From Motiliproteus sp965230735 (lineage in GTDB: Bacteria; Pseudomonadota; Gammaproteobacteria; Pseudomonadales; Balneatricaceae), in the NCBI RefSeq assembly GCF_965230735.1, contig NZ_OZ246016.1, forward strand, positions 1,612,001-1,676,000: a stretch of 64,000 nt of DNA. Reading direction: 5' to 3'. The notes under the pieces are model-generated. The model saw only the letters and a program-made list of their open reading frames with translations, was not told where the DNA came from and ran no database searches. The position numbers were made by a program, and so were the translations under genes. Of this stretch, positions 24,264 through 31,930 are shown one piece after another; positions within the stretch are counted from its first letter, which is position 1; every line of letters begins with the position of its first letter.

Positions 24264-24857
24264 TCAGTCTGATTTAGTCTCAGCCTGGTTGCTGGGTTGC
24301 GGGCGGGATCTGAAACAGATCTCGCCCTCCAGCTCCGGGTAGAGTCCGATCTTGTCGGCGTAGAATTCGCGGATTTTCGCCAGGTCGGTTTCTTCGTCAC
24401 CGGTCAGGTGAATCATCGGACCCAGCCCGATGCGCTTGGTGGTGAAGCAGACAAAGCCCAGCACCACCGGTACCTCGGCGCTGAGGGCCAGGTGGTAGAA
24501 GCCGGAGCGCCAGCAATCGGTATGGCCCCGAGTACCTTCTGGGGTGATCACCAGCACCATGCGCTCATGCTCTTGAAAGGCGCGCGCCAGCTCACCGATA
24601 AAGCCTTTGGTGCGGGCCCGGTCAACGCCGATGCCGCCCAGTGCCCGCATCAGAATGCCCAGCGGCCAGAAGAACAGGGTGTGTTTGGCGATCCAGTTAA
24701 ACTGAAACCCCACGGCGAACTTGAACAGCATCGCCAGCATGAAGTCCCAGTTGCTGGTGTGCGGATAGCCGATCACCACATAGCATTTTTCATCAGGGAT
24801 ATTGTCGACCAGGGTCCACCCCAGTTTCTTGGCTAGCCAGCGACAAAAGGCTTGCAT
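24264..24857 (-). CDS. Lysophospholipid acyltransferase family protein
   Basis: A 197-residue protein with the HxxxxD motif of glycerolipid acyltransferases (GYPHTSNWDFMLA) and a later ITPEGTRGHTDCWRSGFYH block. This short form resembles PlsC-like proteins often annotated as 1-acyl-sn-glycerol-3-phosphate acyltransferase, though the exact acceptor is unknown. It has hydrophobic stretches for membrane association. Convergent with pepQ with only seven bases between stops. Confidence 0.85.
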   Translation of the reverse strand: MQAFCRWLAKKLGWTLVDNIPDEKCYVVIGYPHTSNWDFMLAMLFKFAVGFQFNWIAKHTLFFWPLGILMRALGGIGVDRARTKGFIGELARAFQEHERMVLVITPEGTRGHTDCWRSGFYHLALSAEVPVVLGFVCFTTKRIGLGPMIHLTGDEETDLAKIREFYADKIGLYPELEGEICFRSRPQPSNQAETKSD

Positions 24858-24897
24858 CGCGTTGACTCCTTACTGCATTAGTCGAGAGGCTGTTGAC

Positions 24898-25335
24898 CTA
24901 TTTCAAGGTCAGCCAGACCCCCAGCATCATGGCTCCGATGCCGAGTAATTTGCTGCTGTCGATCGGCCGCACCTCTGCACCAAACCAACCGAACTGATCG
25001 ATCAGCGCGGCGGCGATAAATTGCGCGGCGGTGATCAGGATAAAGGCGCTGACCACCCCGAGGCGTGACACGCTGTAGCCGATCGACCCGACGATCACCA
25101 AGCCGACCAGCCCCGCGGTCAGTGTCCACCAGGGGAGCTGCTGCCACTGCCCCAGATTACCGCCCCGGTAGACCAGCATCACCAACGCGATACAGGCCGC
25201 GCCGATCACATAGGTCAGGAACACACTTTCCAGGGTTCCCAGCTGCCTGTCCATGACGCCCATCAACTGGCCCTGGACGGTGATGGCGATCCCACCGAGT
25301 GCGGCCACTAGCAGCAGTGAAAGCGGCGTGCTCAC
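24898..25335 (-). CDS. DMT-superfamily transporter, YdcZ/DUF606 type
   Basis: A 145-residue protein with about five spans, opening LSLLLVAALGGIAITVQGQL and containing GLVGLVIVGSIGYSVSRLGV and SAFILITAAQFIAAALIDQF, the layout of the DUF606 half-size DMT family. Such proteins may work as dimers; the substrate is unknown. The start is a GTG (25335) that overlaps the TGA of the upstream lipoprotein gene (GTGA), so the pair is translationally coupled. Confidence 0.85.
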   Translation of the reverse strand: MSTPLSLLLVAALGGIAITVQGQLMGVMDRQLGTLESVFLTYVIGAACIALVMLVYRGGNLGQWQQLPWWTLTAGLVGLVIVGSIGYSVSRLGVVSAFILITAAQFIAAALIDQFGWFGAEVRPIDSSKLLGIGAMMLGVWLTLK

Positions 25336-25670
25336 TTAGGCTGCTCGTAGAACACGTACGGAGTGGAGTAGTCGCTGAATTCGAAATAGACCTTCTTCTC
25401 ACCGGCATCTTTGACGCCGTTGAGATTGGCATCGAGGACCCCGTAGCCGAAACGGTAGGGACGGGGCGAACTGTCGCTGGTGCCCATGGCGGTCGAGATC
25501 TTGTCGATCTTCAAGAAGCGTTTGACCACCTTCTCTCCGGCATAGACCTCCAGCACTCCGTCGGTGCCGGTCCAGTTCTGGACTGCCCGGCCGAGTTTGT
25601 TCTGAGTTTCCTGGGTACAGCCGCTCAGCAGCAGGGCCGCTGTGGCCAGAACTAGTATGGGTTTGCGCAT
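25332..25670 (-). CDS. Putative small lipoprotein
   Basis: A 112-residue protein with a lipoprotein signal: MRKPILVLATAALLLSGC, with the lipobox LLSGC. The mature part (GRAVQNWTGTDGVLEVYAGE, FEFSDYSTPYVFYEQPK) has no known domain. A ribosome site AGGAAG precedes the ATG at 25670; a longer in-frame start at 25718 is not needed. Coupled to the DMT transporter gene. Role unknown. Confidence 0.75.
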   Translation of the reverse strand: MRKPILVLATAALLLSGCTQETQNKLGRAVQNWTGTDGVLEVYAGEKVVKRFLKIDKISTAMGTSDSSPRPYRFGYGVLDANLNGVKDAGEKKVYFEFSDYSTPYVFYEQPK

Positions 25671-25759
25671 CGTCGCTTCCTGCAATGAAAAGAAGCCCGA
25701 TGGTAGCCTAAGCCGCATCGTTCACCAAGGCGGTTTCGAGGGGGCTGCAGGTGCCGGGG

Positions 25760-26395
25760 TTATCCCAGGCTGGCCAGCGCCTGCTGTTGGTCGGCCAGAA
25801 CCCGCTGGCAACTATCACGCTGTTCCATCATGCCCATGTAGGCGCCGACCCCGGGCAAGCGCGCCAGCGGATCCTGATCGCTGAAGCGGCCCATCATCGA
25901 TTGCGCGAAGTTGAAGGTCATAAATGCGGCCAGGTCGGCGTGACTGAGCTTTTCACCGGCGATAAAGGGTGCGAATTCAACCAGTTGGCTCAGTGCCTGG
26001 ATGTTGTAGACCAGTCGCTCGCAGCTGGCGTTGATCCGGGCATCGTCGACCTGTTCGGGATTGCGCATCGCTTTCAGCAGCGTGCGGGCTTCGGGGTCAA
26101 CATAGAGATCGATAAACTGGTGAATCTGCTGGGCTCGGGCGCCGCGCTCGGGTTCGACCGGGTAGAGGCGGGGGTTGGGCTTGAGCAGCTCCAGATAGAA
26201 CAGAATCGCCTGGGACTCGGACAGGAAACAGTTGCCGTGCTGGAAGAATGGGATCTTGCCCATCGGGCTGTGGGCCAGCAGTTCGGCCTGGTTGGAGGGT
26301 GGGGTGGGAATCTCTTCAAACTCGAACTGCTTTTCCAACAACCCGAGTTTAACGATGTTGTAGAAATTGCTGATCGCGAATCCGTAGAGCTTCAT
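25760..26395 (-). CDS. Glutathione S-transferase family protein
   Basis: A 211-residue GST. The N-terminal thioredoxin-like domain (KLYGFAISNFYNIVKLGLLE, SPMGKIPFF with the cis-Pro, and FLSESQAILFYLE as the glutathione-binding loop) covers residues 1-80; the rest is the helical C-terminal domain with LSHADLAAFMTFNFAQSM. The substrate is unknown; such GSTs detoxify electrophiles or act in disulfide chemistry. Confidence 0.92.
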   Translation of the reverse strand: MKLYGFAISNFYNIVKLGLLEKQFEFEEIPTPPSNQAELLAHSPMGKIPFFQHGNCFLSESQAILFYLELLKPNPRLYPVEPERGARAQQIHQFIDLYVDPEARTLLKAMRNPEQVDDARINASCERLVYNIQALSQLVEFAPFIAGEKLSHADLAAFMTFNFAQSMMGRFSDQDPLARLPGVGAYMGMMEQRDSCQRVLADQQQALASLG

Positions 26396-26420
26396 GGGTC
26401 ACCTCCGTTTGTAGTGGGGA

Positions 26421-26457
26421 GTCTGTGAATAAGTCCTGCTAGGGTTTGTTCACAGAC
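26421..26457. repeat. Short inverted repeat, possibly MITE-related
   Basis: GTCTGTGAA (26421-26429) and TTCACAGAC (26449-26457) form a perfect 9-bp dyad between the GST and epmB genes. The left arm continues TAAGTCCTGC, which resembles the GAATAAGTCC-TGC of the IS5-like miniature elements in this window. It could also be a simple intergenic hairpin. Confidence 0.4.
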
Positions 26458-26512
26458 GCCTTCTCTACCGATTCAGTTTGACTAAAGTCGTAGGCTTTTC
26501 AAGGTGCGAGCC

Positions 26513-27571
26513 TCAGCTTTTGTCGGGCAACTCCGGTGTCAGTTGGACTTTGGCGCTGGCGCCGGGTTGTTCGCGGGTCAGCTTGGGAACCAGATAGCCG
26601 GGTAACTTGGCGGCCATGGCACCGACCAGTTGGCGGGCCTGCTGCTCATCCATATCGAAGTGGGCCGAGCCCGCCACCGGATCGAGCAGGTGCACATAGT
26701 AGGGCAGGATACCTTCGGCAAACAGCCGCTCGGACAGCTCGATCAACACCTCGGTACAGTCGTTGACGCCCTCGAGTAGTACGCTCTGGTTCAACAGGGT
26801 GATGCCGCTGTTGCGCCAGGGTTGCAGCCACTGTTTGAGCTCATCGCCGATCTCGTTGGGGTGGTTCAGGTGTAGCACCATCACGGCCTGGAGACGGGAT
26901 TGGCTCAGGCGCTGGCGCAGGGCGTCGGTCAACCGCTGCGGAATCGCCACCGGTAGGCGGGTATGGATCCGAACCCGTTTCAGCTGCGGCAGCTGTTCGA
27001 GATCGTCGATCAGTCGGATCAGTCGGCTATCGGGGGTCGCCAGTGGATCACCGCCGCTGAAAATAACCTCCTCGACCTCCGGGTGCTCGTTCAGGTAATC
27101 CAGCACGGCTTGCCATTGGGCGCCACTGAGTTGGTTGTCCTGATAGGGGAAATGACGTCGGAAGCAGTAGCGGCAGTTGATGGCACAGCCACCACTGATC
27201 ACCAATAGCAGCCGGCCGTGGTACTTGTGAATGATGCCGGCGTCGGGGTTGCTGCTTTGCTCGGCCAGCGGATCGGCGACATAACCGGGGCGTTGGTCGA
27301 GCTCACGGGCCTGGGGCAGAACCTGCAGCAATAGCGGATCCCGGGGGGTGCCGGGTTCGATCAGTTTCAGAAACGGTTCCGGCACCCGCAGGGCGAAATC
27401 CTCGCTGGCAGCCTGCATGGCGGGCAGCATCGAGTCCGGTAACTGCAGTCGTCGCAGCAGTTGTTCGGGCTCACTGATCGCTTCGCTCAGCAGTTGTTGC
27501 CAGGATTTGTCGAGTTGAATTGTCTCGATCGGAGAATCAGTCTGCACAGTGACGCCGGTTCGTTGTATCAT
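26513..27571 (-). CDS. epmB: EF-P beta-lysylation protein EpmB (lysine 2,3-aminomutase type)
   Basis: A 352-residue radical-SAM enzyme. The cluster ligands are CAINCRYCFRRHFPY, the CxxxCxxC motif, with the aminomutase-type ISGGCAINCRYCF start. EpmB converts (S)-alpha-lysine to (R)-beta-lysine, which EpmA then attaches to Lys34 of EF-P. It is divergent from efp with a 67 bp gap, and epmA lies on the other side of efp, so the modification genes are clustered. The usual length is ~340 residues. EpmC, a hydroxylase, is not seen in the window. Confidence 0.95.
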   Translation of the reverse strand: MIQRTGVTVQTDSPIETIQLDKSWQQLLSEAISEPEQLLRRLQLPDSMLPAMQAASEDFALRVPEPFLKLIEPGTPRDPLLLQVLPQARELDQRPGYVADPLAEQSSNPDAGIIHKYHGRLLLVISGGCAINCRYCFRRHFPYQDNQLSGAQWQAVLDYLNEHPEVEEVIFSGGDPLATPDSRLIRLIDDLEQLPQLKRVRIHTRLPVAIPQRLTDALRQRLSQSRLQAVMVLHLNHPNEIGDELKQWLQPWRNSGITLLNQSVLLEGVNDCTEVLIELSERLFAEGILPYYVHLLDPVAGSAHFDMDEQQARQLVGAMAAKLPGYLVPKLTREQPGASAKVQLTPELPDKS

Positions 27572-27638
27572 TGGCTCTTTTTTTGGCCCCGTCCGGCAAA
27601 GTCCGGCGGAGCGTTACAGCTAGGTTTGGTGAGGAAAA

Positions 27639-28208
27639 ATGGCGAACTATTCTACCAACGAATTCAAGTCAGGTCTTAAAGTGATGGTCGATGGTGAGCC
27701 CTGCTCCATGGTCGACGTTGATTTCGTTAAGCCGGGCAAGGGCCAGGCCTTTACCCGCGTTAAGATGCGTAACCTCAAGTCCGGTCGCATCTGGGAACGT
27801 ACCTTCAAGTCCGGTGAATCCCTGGAAGGCGCCGACGTGATGGAACGCGACATGGAGTACCTCTACACCGACGGTGAATTCTGGCACTTCATGATGACCG
27901 ACGGTTCCTTCGAGCAGTTCGGTGCCGATGCCAACGCTGTGGGTGACTGCACCAAGTGGCTGAAAGAGCAGGATGTCTGCGTTGTGACCCTGTACAACAA
28001 CGCGCCGCTGGCGGTTGCCGTACCTAACTTTGTTGAGCTGGAAGTGGTTGAGACCGATCCGGGCCTGAAGGGTGATACCGCCCAGGGTGGATCCAAGCCG
28101 GCAACCCTGAGCACCGGTGCCGTGGTTCAGGTACCGCTGTTCATCAACCAGGGTGAAGTGCTGAAGATCGATACCCGTAACGGTGAGTACGTCAGCCGCG
28201 CCAAGTAA
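27639..28208 (+). CDS. efp: Translation elongation factor P
   Basis: A 189-residue EF-P with the KOW-like N-terminal domain and two OB domains. The modification loop reads VKPGKGQAF with Lys34 (counting the initiator Met), the residue beta-lysylated by EpmA. It rescues ribosomes stalled at polyproline stretches. The ATG follows GAGG eight bases upstream. A strong intrinsic terminator (28226-28252) follows. It lies between epmB and epmA, which modify it. Confidence 0.97.
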   Translation: MANYSTNEFKSGLKVMVDGEPCSMVDVDFVKPGKGQAFTRVKMRNLKSGRIWERTFKSGESLEGADVMERDMEYLYTDGEFWHFMMTDGSFEQFGADANAVGDCTKWLKEQDVCVVTLYNNAPLAVAVPNFVELEVVETDPGLKGDTAQGGSKPATLSTGAVVQVPLFINQGEVLKIDTRNGEYVSRAK

Positions 28209-28225
28209 GCGTTTTCGAAGAAGAT

Positions 28226-28252
28226 CAAAGGTCGACCTTGGGTCGGCCTTTT
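28226..28252 (+). terminator. Intrinsic terminator after efp
   Basis: AAAGGTCGACC pairs with GGTCGGCCTTT (one G-U) around TTG, followed by TTT, 18 bases after the efp stop. A textbook rho-independent terminator. Confidence 0.85.
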
Positions 28253-28888
28253 TTGTGGCTTTCTTTGCTGGTGCCAAGAGGGTGTTGGGCGTTTTCCTGC
28301 ACTAACAGTTGTTGTATTAGCTCCCTATTGCGCCCCACCGGGCGCCTTCATTTTTGTCAATCGCGACAAAAACGAAGCAAAAAACGCTTTCGGTGCCGGC
28401 CGCCTGCTGCCGCCCTGACGGGTTCGCTGCGCGCGCAAGCAAAATTCGGGGCGCAGCAACGGGGCTCCTGCCCCGACGCTGCGGCTCGGCGTCCCTGCCT
28501 CGCCCCTCTTTTAAAAAGAGGGCCTGATCCGAATTCCGCTTACGTGCTCACCGGCAGCAATGACAGGTCTTCGACTCCACGACTGCAATGACGGCTTGCA
28601 CCCCGACTCCCTTCGAAAGCGATAAACTCCGGACTGAAACAGGCCCTTAAGGGTCGCGTCATGGACGACGCGACGGGGCGCAGGGGCATGGATGCCCCTT
28701 CGGCCCGCCTCAGGCCGGGGTTTATAGCGCCGAAGGCGCGTACCCGCAGGGCGTTTTCGCAGGGGCCGCCTAGGATTCTTAAGGATATGGCGGCGCATAT
28801 CCTTAAGGCGCCATCAGGCGAAATCGTTGGGTGTAAGGCAACACCCTGTAAGGGCCAAACAAACTGGCCGTGACCGAGGAAAACTTTG
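28253..28888. repeat. Hairpin-rich intergenic region between efp and epmA
   Basis: About 640 bp without a supported gene. It contains stacked inverted repeats. CCCTCTTTT/AAAAGAGGG is at 28504-28522. GTCGCGTC/GACGCGAC and GGGGCAT/ATGCCCC lie near 28650-28695, both with ATGGA loops. GCGCC/GGCGC lies near 28728-28740, and CTTAAGGATATG/CATATCCTTAAG at 28778-28807. The dense array suggests a repetitive extragenic element family rather than coding DNA; no ORF has a good start or family match. Confidence 0.6.
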
Positions 28889-29848
28889 ATGCAATGGCAA
28901 CCCACCGCCTCGCTGGAGGCGCTCCAGGCTCGCGCCGAGTTGTACGCCCAGATCCGAAGCTTCTTCGCCGAGCGAGCGGTGCTGGAGGTGGACACCCCGG
29001 TGCTGTCACAGGCGGCGGTATCCGACCCCTACCTGGTGCCGATGATCAGCAGTTATTCCGACCTTGGTGCCGAGCACTCGCAGCCGTTGTTTCTACAGAC
29101 CTCGCCGGAATACGCGATGAAGCGGTTGTTGGCGGCGGGCAGCGGGCCGATCTATCAGCTGGCAAAAACCTTTCGGGACACCGAAACCGGCTCTCGCCAC
29201 AATCCCGAGTTCTGCATGCTGGAGTGGTACCGCCCCGGCTTCGATGACCGGCAGTTGATGGATGAGATTGAAGCGTTGGTGGACGGGGTACTGAGTTGCG
29301 GTCCGATTGAACGTCTCAGTTATCGAGAACTGTTTGAACGCCAGCTCGGATTTGATCCGCACCGGGTCGAGCTGGCGGTGCTGCGCCAGCAGGTGAAGCA
29401 GCGTTTGGATCTGGCACTGGATAGCGAGGATCGAGACGACTTCCTCAACCTGTTGATCTCCCATGAGCTGGAACCGACGCTGATCAAGCCGACGTTCGTG
29501 TACGACTATCCCGCCAGTCAGGCGGCTTTGGCGCGGGTTGATCAAGATGAGCAGGGGCAGTCGGTGGCCAAGCGTTTTGAACTGTTCGTCAACGGGATAG
29601 AACTGGCCAACGGCTACTTCGAACTGACCGATGCCGACGAGCAGGCACGGCGGTTCGAGCAGGATTTGGCGCGTCGCCAGCAGCTGGATTATCCCTGCCA
29701 CCCCACCGATCAACGGCTGGTGGCGGCGTTGCAGGCCGGGATGCCGGAGTGTGCCGGTGTCGCGTTGGGGGTGGATCGGTTGTTGATGCTGAAGCTGGGT
29801 GCGGAACGGATCGAGCAGGTGATTGCGTTTCCGCTAGCGATTGCCTGA
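28889..29848 (+). CDS. epmA: EF-P lysine ligase EpmA (PoxA/GenX)
   Basis: A 319-residue truncated class II lysyl-tRNA synthetase paralogue lacking the anticodon-binding domain. Motif 2 region FRDTETGSRHNPEFCMLEWYR and motif 3 GVALGVDRLLML are present, as is FVNGIELANGYFELTD. It adenylates (R)-beta-lysine and ligates it to EF-P Lys34. The frame reaches a TTG at 28886, one codon earlier; the ATG at 28889 follows GAGG and is chosen. The long hairpin array separates it from efp, so it probably has its own promoter. Confidence 0.95.
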   Translation: MQWQPTASLEALQARAELYAQIRSFFAERAVLEVDTPVLSQAAVSDPYLVPMISSYSDLGAEHSQPLFLQTSPEYAMKRLLAAGSGPIYQLAKTFRDTETGSRHNPEFCMLEWYRPGFDDRQLMDEIEALVDGVLSCGPIERLSYRELFERQLGFDPHRVELAVLRQQVKQRLDLALDSEDRDDFLNLLISHELEPTLIKPTFVYDYPASQAALARVDQDEQGQSVAKRFELFVNGIELANGYFELTDADEQARRFEQDLARRQQLDYPCHPTDQRLVAALQAGMPECAGVALGVDRLLMLKLGAERIEQVIAFPLAIA

Positions 29849-29874
29849 TAGGGAGAAGTGGGGCAGAAGCGGAC

Positions 29875-30237
29875 TTACTGGATTCGCAGGCTGGCGGTGC
29901 TGCCGGCGCGTCGCTGATTCTGCTCGGCGCGCTCTTTCTCGGTACTGAAGTCGCAGCCCTGCATATCGCCGAAGTTGATCTGAGCTTCAATATCGATACC
30001 GCCCTGGGCGAGGTATTGAACCAGTTTGTCCTGACACTGCTGCTGTAGCTTTGTCAGCTGAACCTGGGGTTGGGGGCTGGATTCGCTGCCAAACAGGTGC
30101 TGTTGCAGCAGGTCGCGTTTGCTATAGGCCAGGCCGGAGACGGCCATCAACACTAATGCTAGAACCAGCAACGCCAGAATCCAGCGATCGCGGCGCTGGT
30201 TGGGATTGCTGGCTTGAGTGGCACTGGTTGCTGGCAT
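29875..30237 (-). CDS. Hypothetical single-span membrane protein
   Basis: A 120-residue protein with a short charged N-terminus (NPNQRRDR), one span at ~20-38 (WILALLVLALVLMAVSGLAY) and a polar, presumably periplasmic remainder with two cysteines (QQCQDKLVQYL, GDMQGCDFS). No family is recognised. It is convergent with epmA (27 bp between stops). Confidence 0.6.
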   Translation of the reverse strand: MPATSATQASNPNQRRDRWILALLVLALVLMAVSGLAYSKRDLLQQHLFGSESSPQPQVQLTKLQQQCQDKLVQYLAQGGIDIEAQINFGDMQGCDFSTEKERAEQNQRRAGSTASLRIQ

Positions 30238-30368
30238 AACACGCCCACCGATTCAGTTGGTTACGGAATACCCGGCTTGCGGGACGACTCTCAGTGTATG
30301 TAGTCATTCCGCTGCTAGCCAGCGATCGGCGCCACTCCTTTGATTTAAGTCACTGCTTAGGATCGGTC

Positions 30369-31562
30369 TCAGGATGACTGCTGCGTATCCCGGTGTGTCT
30401 CCACGGCCACGCGGATCCGACGCACCGCTTCTTCGAGCAGTTCGCGGGTACAACCGAAATTCATCCGCATGTAATTCTTATCGCCGAAGTCGGCACCGGG
30501 GGAGAGCCCGACACCGGCGGCTTCAAAGAATGCCGGCGGGTTTTCCAGCCCCAGCGCGGACACGTCGATCCAGGCCAGGTAGGTGGCTTCGAACGGTGCC
30601 AGGCTCAATCCCTCGATCGCATTGATCTCGCGCAGCAGGTAATCGCGGTGGCTGCGAAGGTAGTCGCATTGCTGCCGGTTCCAGTCGTCGCCGTCACGGA
30701 ATGCCGCCAGAGTGGCGGTGTAACCGAGCAGGTTGACGTCCGGCACGATCCCCCGTCGGGTACGTCGAAACGCCTGGCGCAACTTGGGATCGGAAATGAT
30801 CGCCAATGAACAGCCCAGGCCGGCAATATTGAAGGTCTTGCTCGGTGCCATCAGCGTGATGGTGCGGGCCTCGGCCTCGGCACTTAGGGAGGCGGCAGGA
30901 ATATGCTCGACCCCCGGCTCCAGAATCAGGTCGCAGTGGATCTCGTCAGAGCAGAGGACCAGGTGGTGGCGCTGGCAGATCTCGTTCAGTCGTTGCAGCT
31001 CTTCGCGACGATAAACCGCACCACCCGGGTTGTGGGGGTTGCAGAACAGGATCAAACGGGTGTCCGGTTCGATCGAGGCTTCCAGCTGATCGAAGTCGAT
31101 CACCGAGCGCTGGCCCTGTTTCACCAGCGGCAGTTGGATCAGGCGACGCTCGGAAAATCCCGGGGCGCTGGTAAACGGCGGGTAGACCGGCGTCGGTGAG
31201 ATCACCGAGCTGCCGCGTTCACCGACACTGCGACAGGCCAGGTGCAGACCGCAGACCAACCCAGGCAGCCAGACCAGCCAATCGGGATCAATCTTCCAGT
31301 CGTACAGGCTTGCCAGGCGCTCGATCACCACATCGATCAGCTCCTGCGGTGGATTGGTGTAGCCGAACACGCCATGCTCAACCCGCTCCTGCAGCGCCTC
31401 GACCACCGGGCCGGGGGCGTGGAAGTCGGTATCGGCGACCCACATCGGCAGAATATCCTGGTCGCGGTACTTGTCCCATTTCTGACTGGAGGTGAGTTGG
31501 CGATCGACCGGACGGTCAAACGGTGACTCGAGGGAGGATTCGGAGCGGGATTCTGAGCTCAT
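30369..31562 (-). CDS. MalY/PatB-type PLP-dependent aminotransferase (C-S lyase)
   Basis: A 397-residue class I/II aminotransferase of the MalY/PatB branch: ILPMWVADTDFHAPGPVVEA at the N-terminus, FGYTNPPQELIDVVIERL, FCNPHNPGGAVYRREEL, and the PLP lysine in TLMAPSKTFNIAGLG. PatB/MalY enzymes are cystathionine or cysteine beta-C-S lyases, some with regulatory side functions. The first ~15 residues (rich in Ser and Glu) look unconserved, so the true start may be slightly downstream. Lies divergent from the leuA leader. Confidence 0.9.
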   Translation of the reverse strand: MSSESRSESSLESPFDRPVDRQLTSSQKWDKYRDQDILPMWVADTDFHAPGPVVEALQERVEHGVFGYTNPPQELIDVVIERLASLYDWKIDPDWLVWLPGLVCGLHLACRSVGERGSSVISPTPVYPPFTSAPGFSERRLIQLPLVKQGQRSVIDFDQLEASIEPDTRLILFCNPHNPGGAVYRREELQRLNEICQRHHLVLCSDEIHCDLILEPGVEHIPAASLSAEAEARTITLMAPSKTFNIAGLGCSLAIISDPKLRQAFRRTRRGIVPDVNLLGYTATLAAFRDGDDWNRQQCDYLRSHRDYLLREINAIEGLSLAPFEATYLAWIDVSALGLENPPAFFEAAGVGLSPGADFGDKNYMRMNFGCTRELLEEAVRRIRVAVETHRDTQQSS

Positions 31563-31674
31563 GCGACGGCCTTCTACAGAGGGGGGAGTAAGAAAAATGA
31601 ACTCGTTGCAATCTACCCCAGCTGACCGATCTGCCGCAATATCGACAGCTGCTCACTCAATGTACGGATCGGGC

Positions 31675-31702
31675 TTGCAATCGACTGTTTTCGCAGTAAG
31701 AT
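31675..31702 (+). promoter_or_regulatory. Candidate promoter for the leuA leader
   Basis: TTGCAA (31675-31680) and TAAGAT (31697-31702) with 16 bases between fit a sigma-70 promoter (four of six matches in each box), with transcription starting about 30 bases before the leader ATG at 31736. Confidence 0.45.
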
Positions 31703-31735
31703 GAGCTAAATTCCACTCTGATCTGTTGAGCGACG

Positions 31736-31840
31736 ATGCAATTTACTTTCGGCCATAAGACCACCGCTTCTGCCGGCTCCCAGCCTGCCTTGGGTGCTGT
31801 CTATCAGGTCGCTCGTCCGCTGCTCCTACGACTGCCGTAA
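31736..31840 (+). CDS. leuL: Putative leuA leader peptide
   Basis: A 34-codon frame starting ATG CAA TTT (31736) and ending CCG CTG CTC CTA CGA CTG CCG TAA. The three consecutive leucine codons CTG CTC CTA (31820-31828) plus one more (CTG, 31832-31834) just before the stop are the signature of an attenuation leader peptide, and leuA follows 90 bp later. The hairpin GACTGCC (31830-31836) / GGCAGTC (31841-31847) has the leader stop codon in its loop. A second stem CGGGGC (31895-31900) / GCCCCG (31912-31917) sits just before the leuA ribosome site. No T-rich terminator is visible, so the mechanism may be translational rather than a classical attenuator. Confidence 0.6.
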   Translation: MQFTFGHKTTASAGSQPALGAVYQVARPLLLRLP

Positions 31841-31894
31841 GGCAGTCCAGCTTCCTACACCTTTAATACGCACGTTACCCCAATTTATCGACAC

Positions 31895-31917
31895 CGGGGC
31901 CCCGAACTATCGCCCCG
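31895..31917 (+). promoter_or_regulatory. Stem-loop before the leuA ribosome site
   Basis: CGGGGC (31895-31900) pairs with GCCCCG (31912-31917); the same segment also has the palindrome CGGGGCCCCG, so two alternative folds are possible. It ends two bases before the GGAG ribosome site of leuA (31920-31923), a plausible position for leader-controlled access to the site. Confidence 0.4.
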
Positions 31918-31930
31918 ACGGAGCACAAAC

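Noticed and set aside
31838..31930. A rho-independent terminator in the leuA leader
   Set aside because: Stems are present but no T-run follows any of them, so a classical attenuator cannot be claimed.
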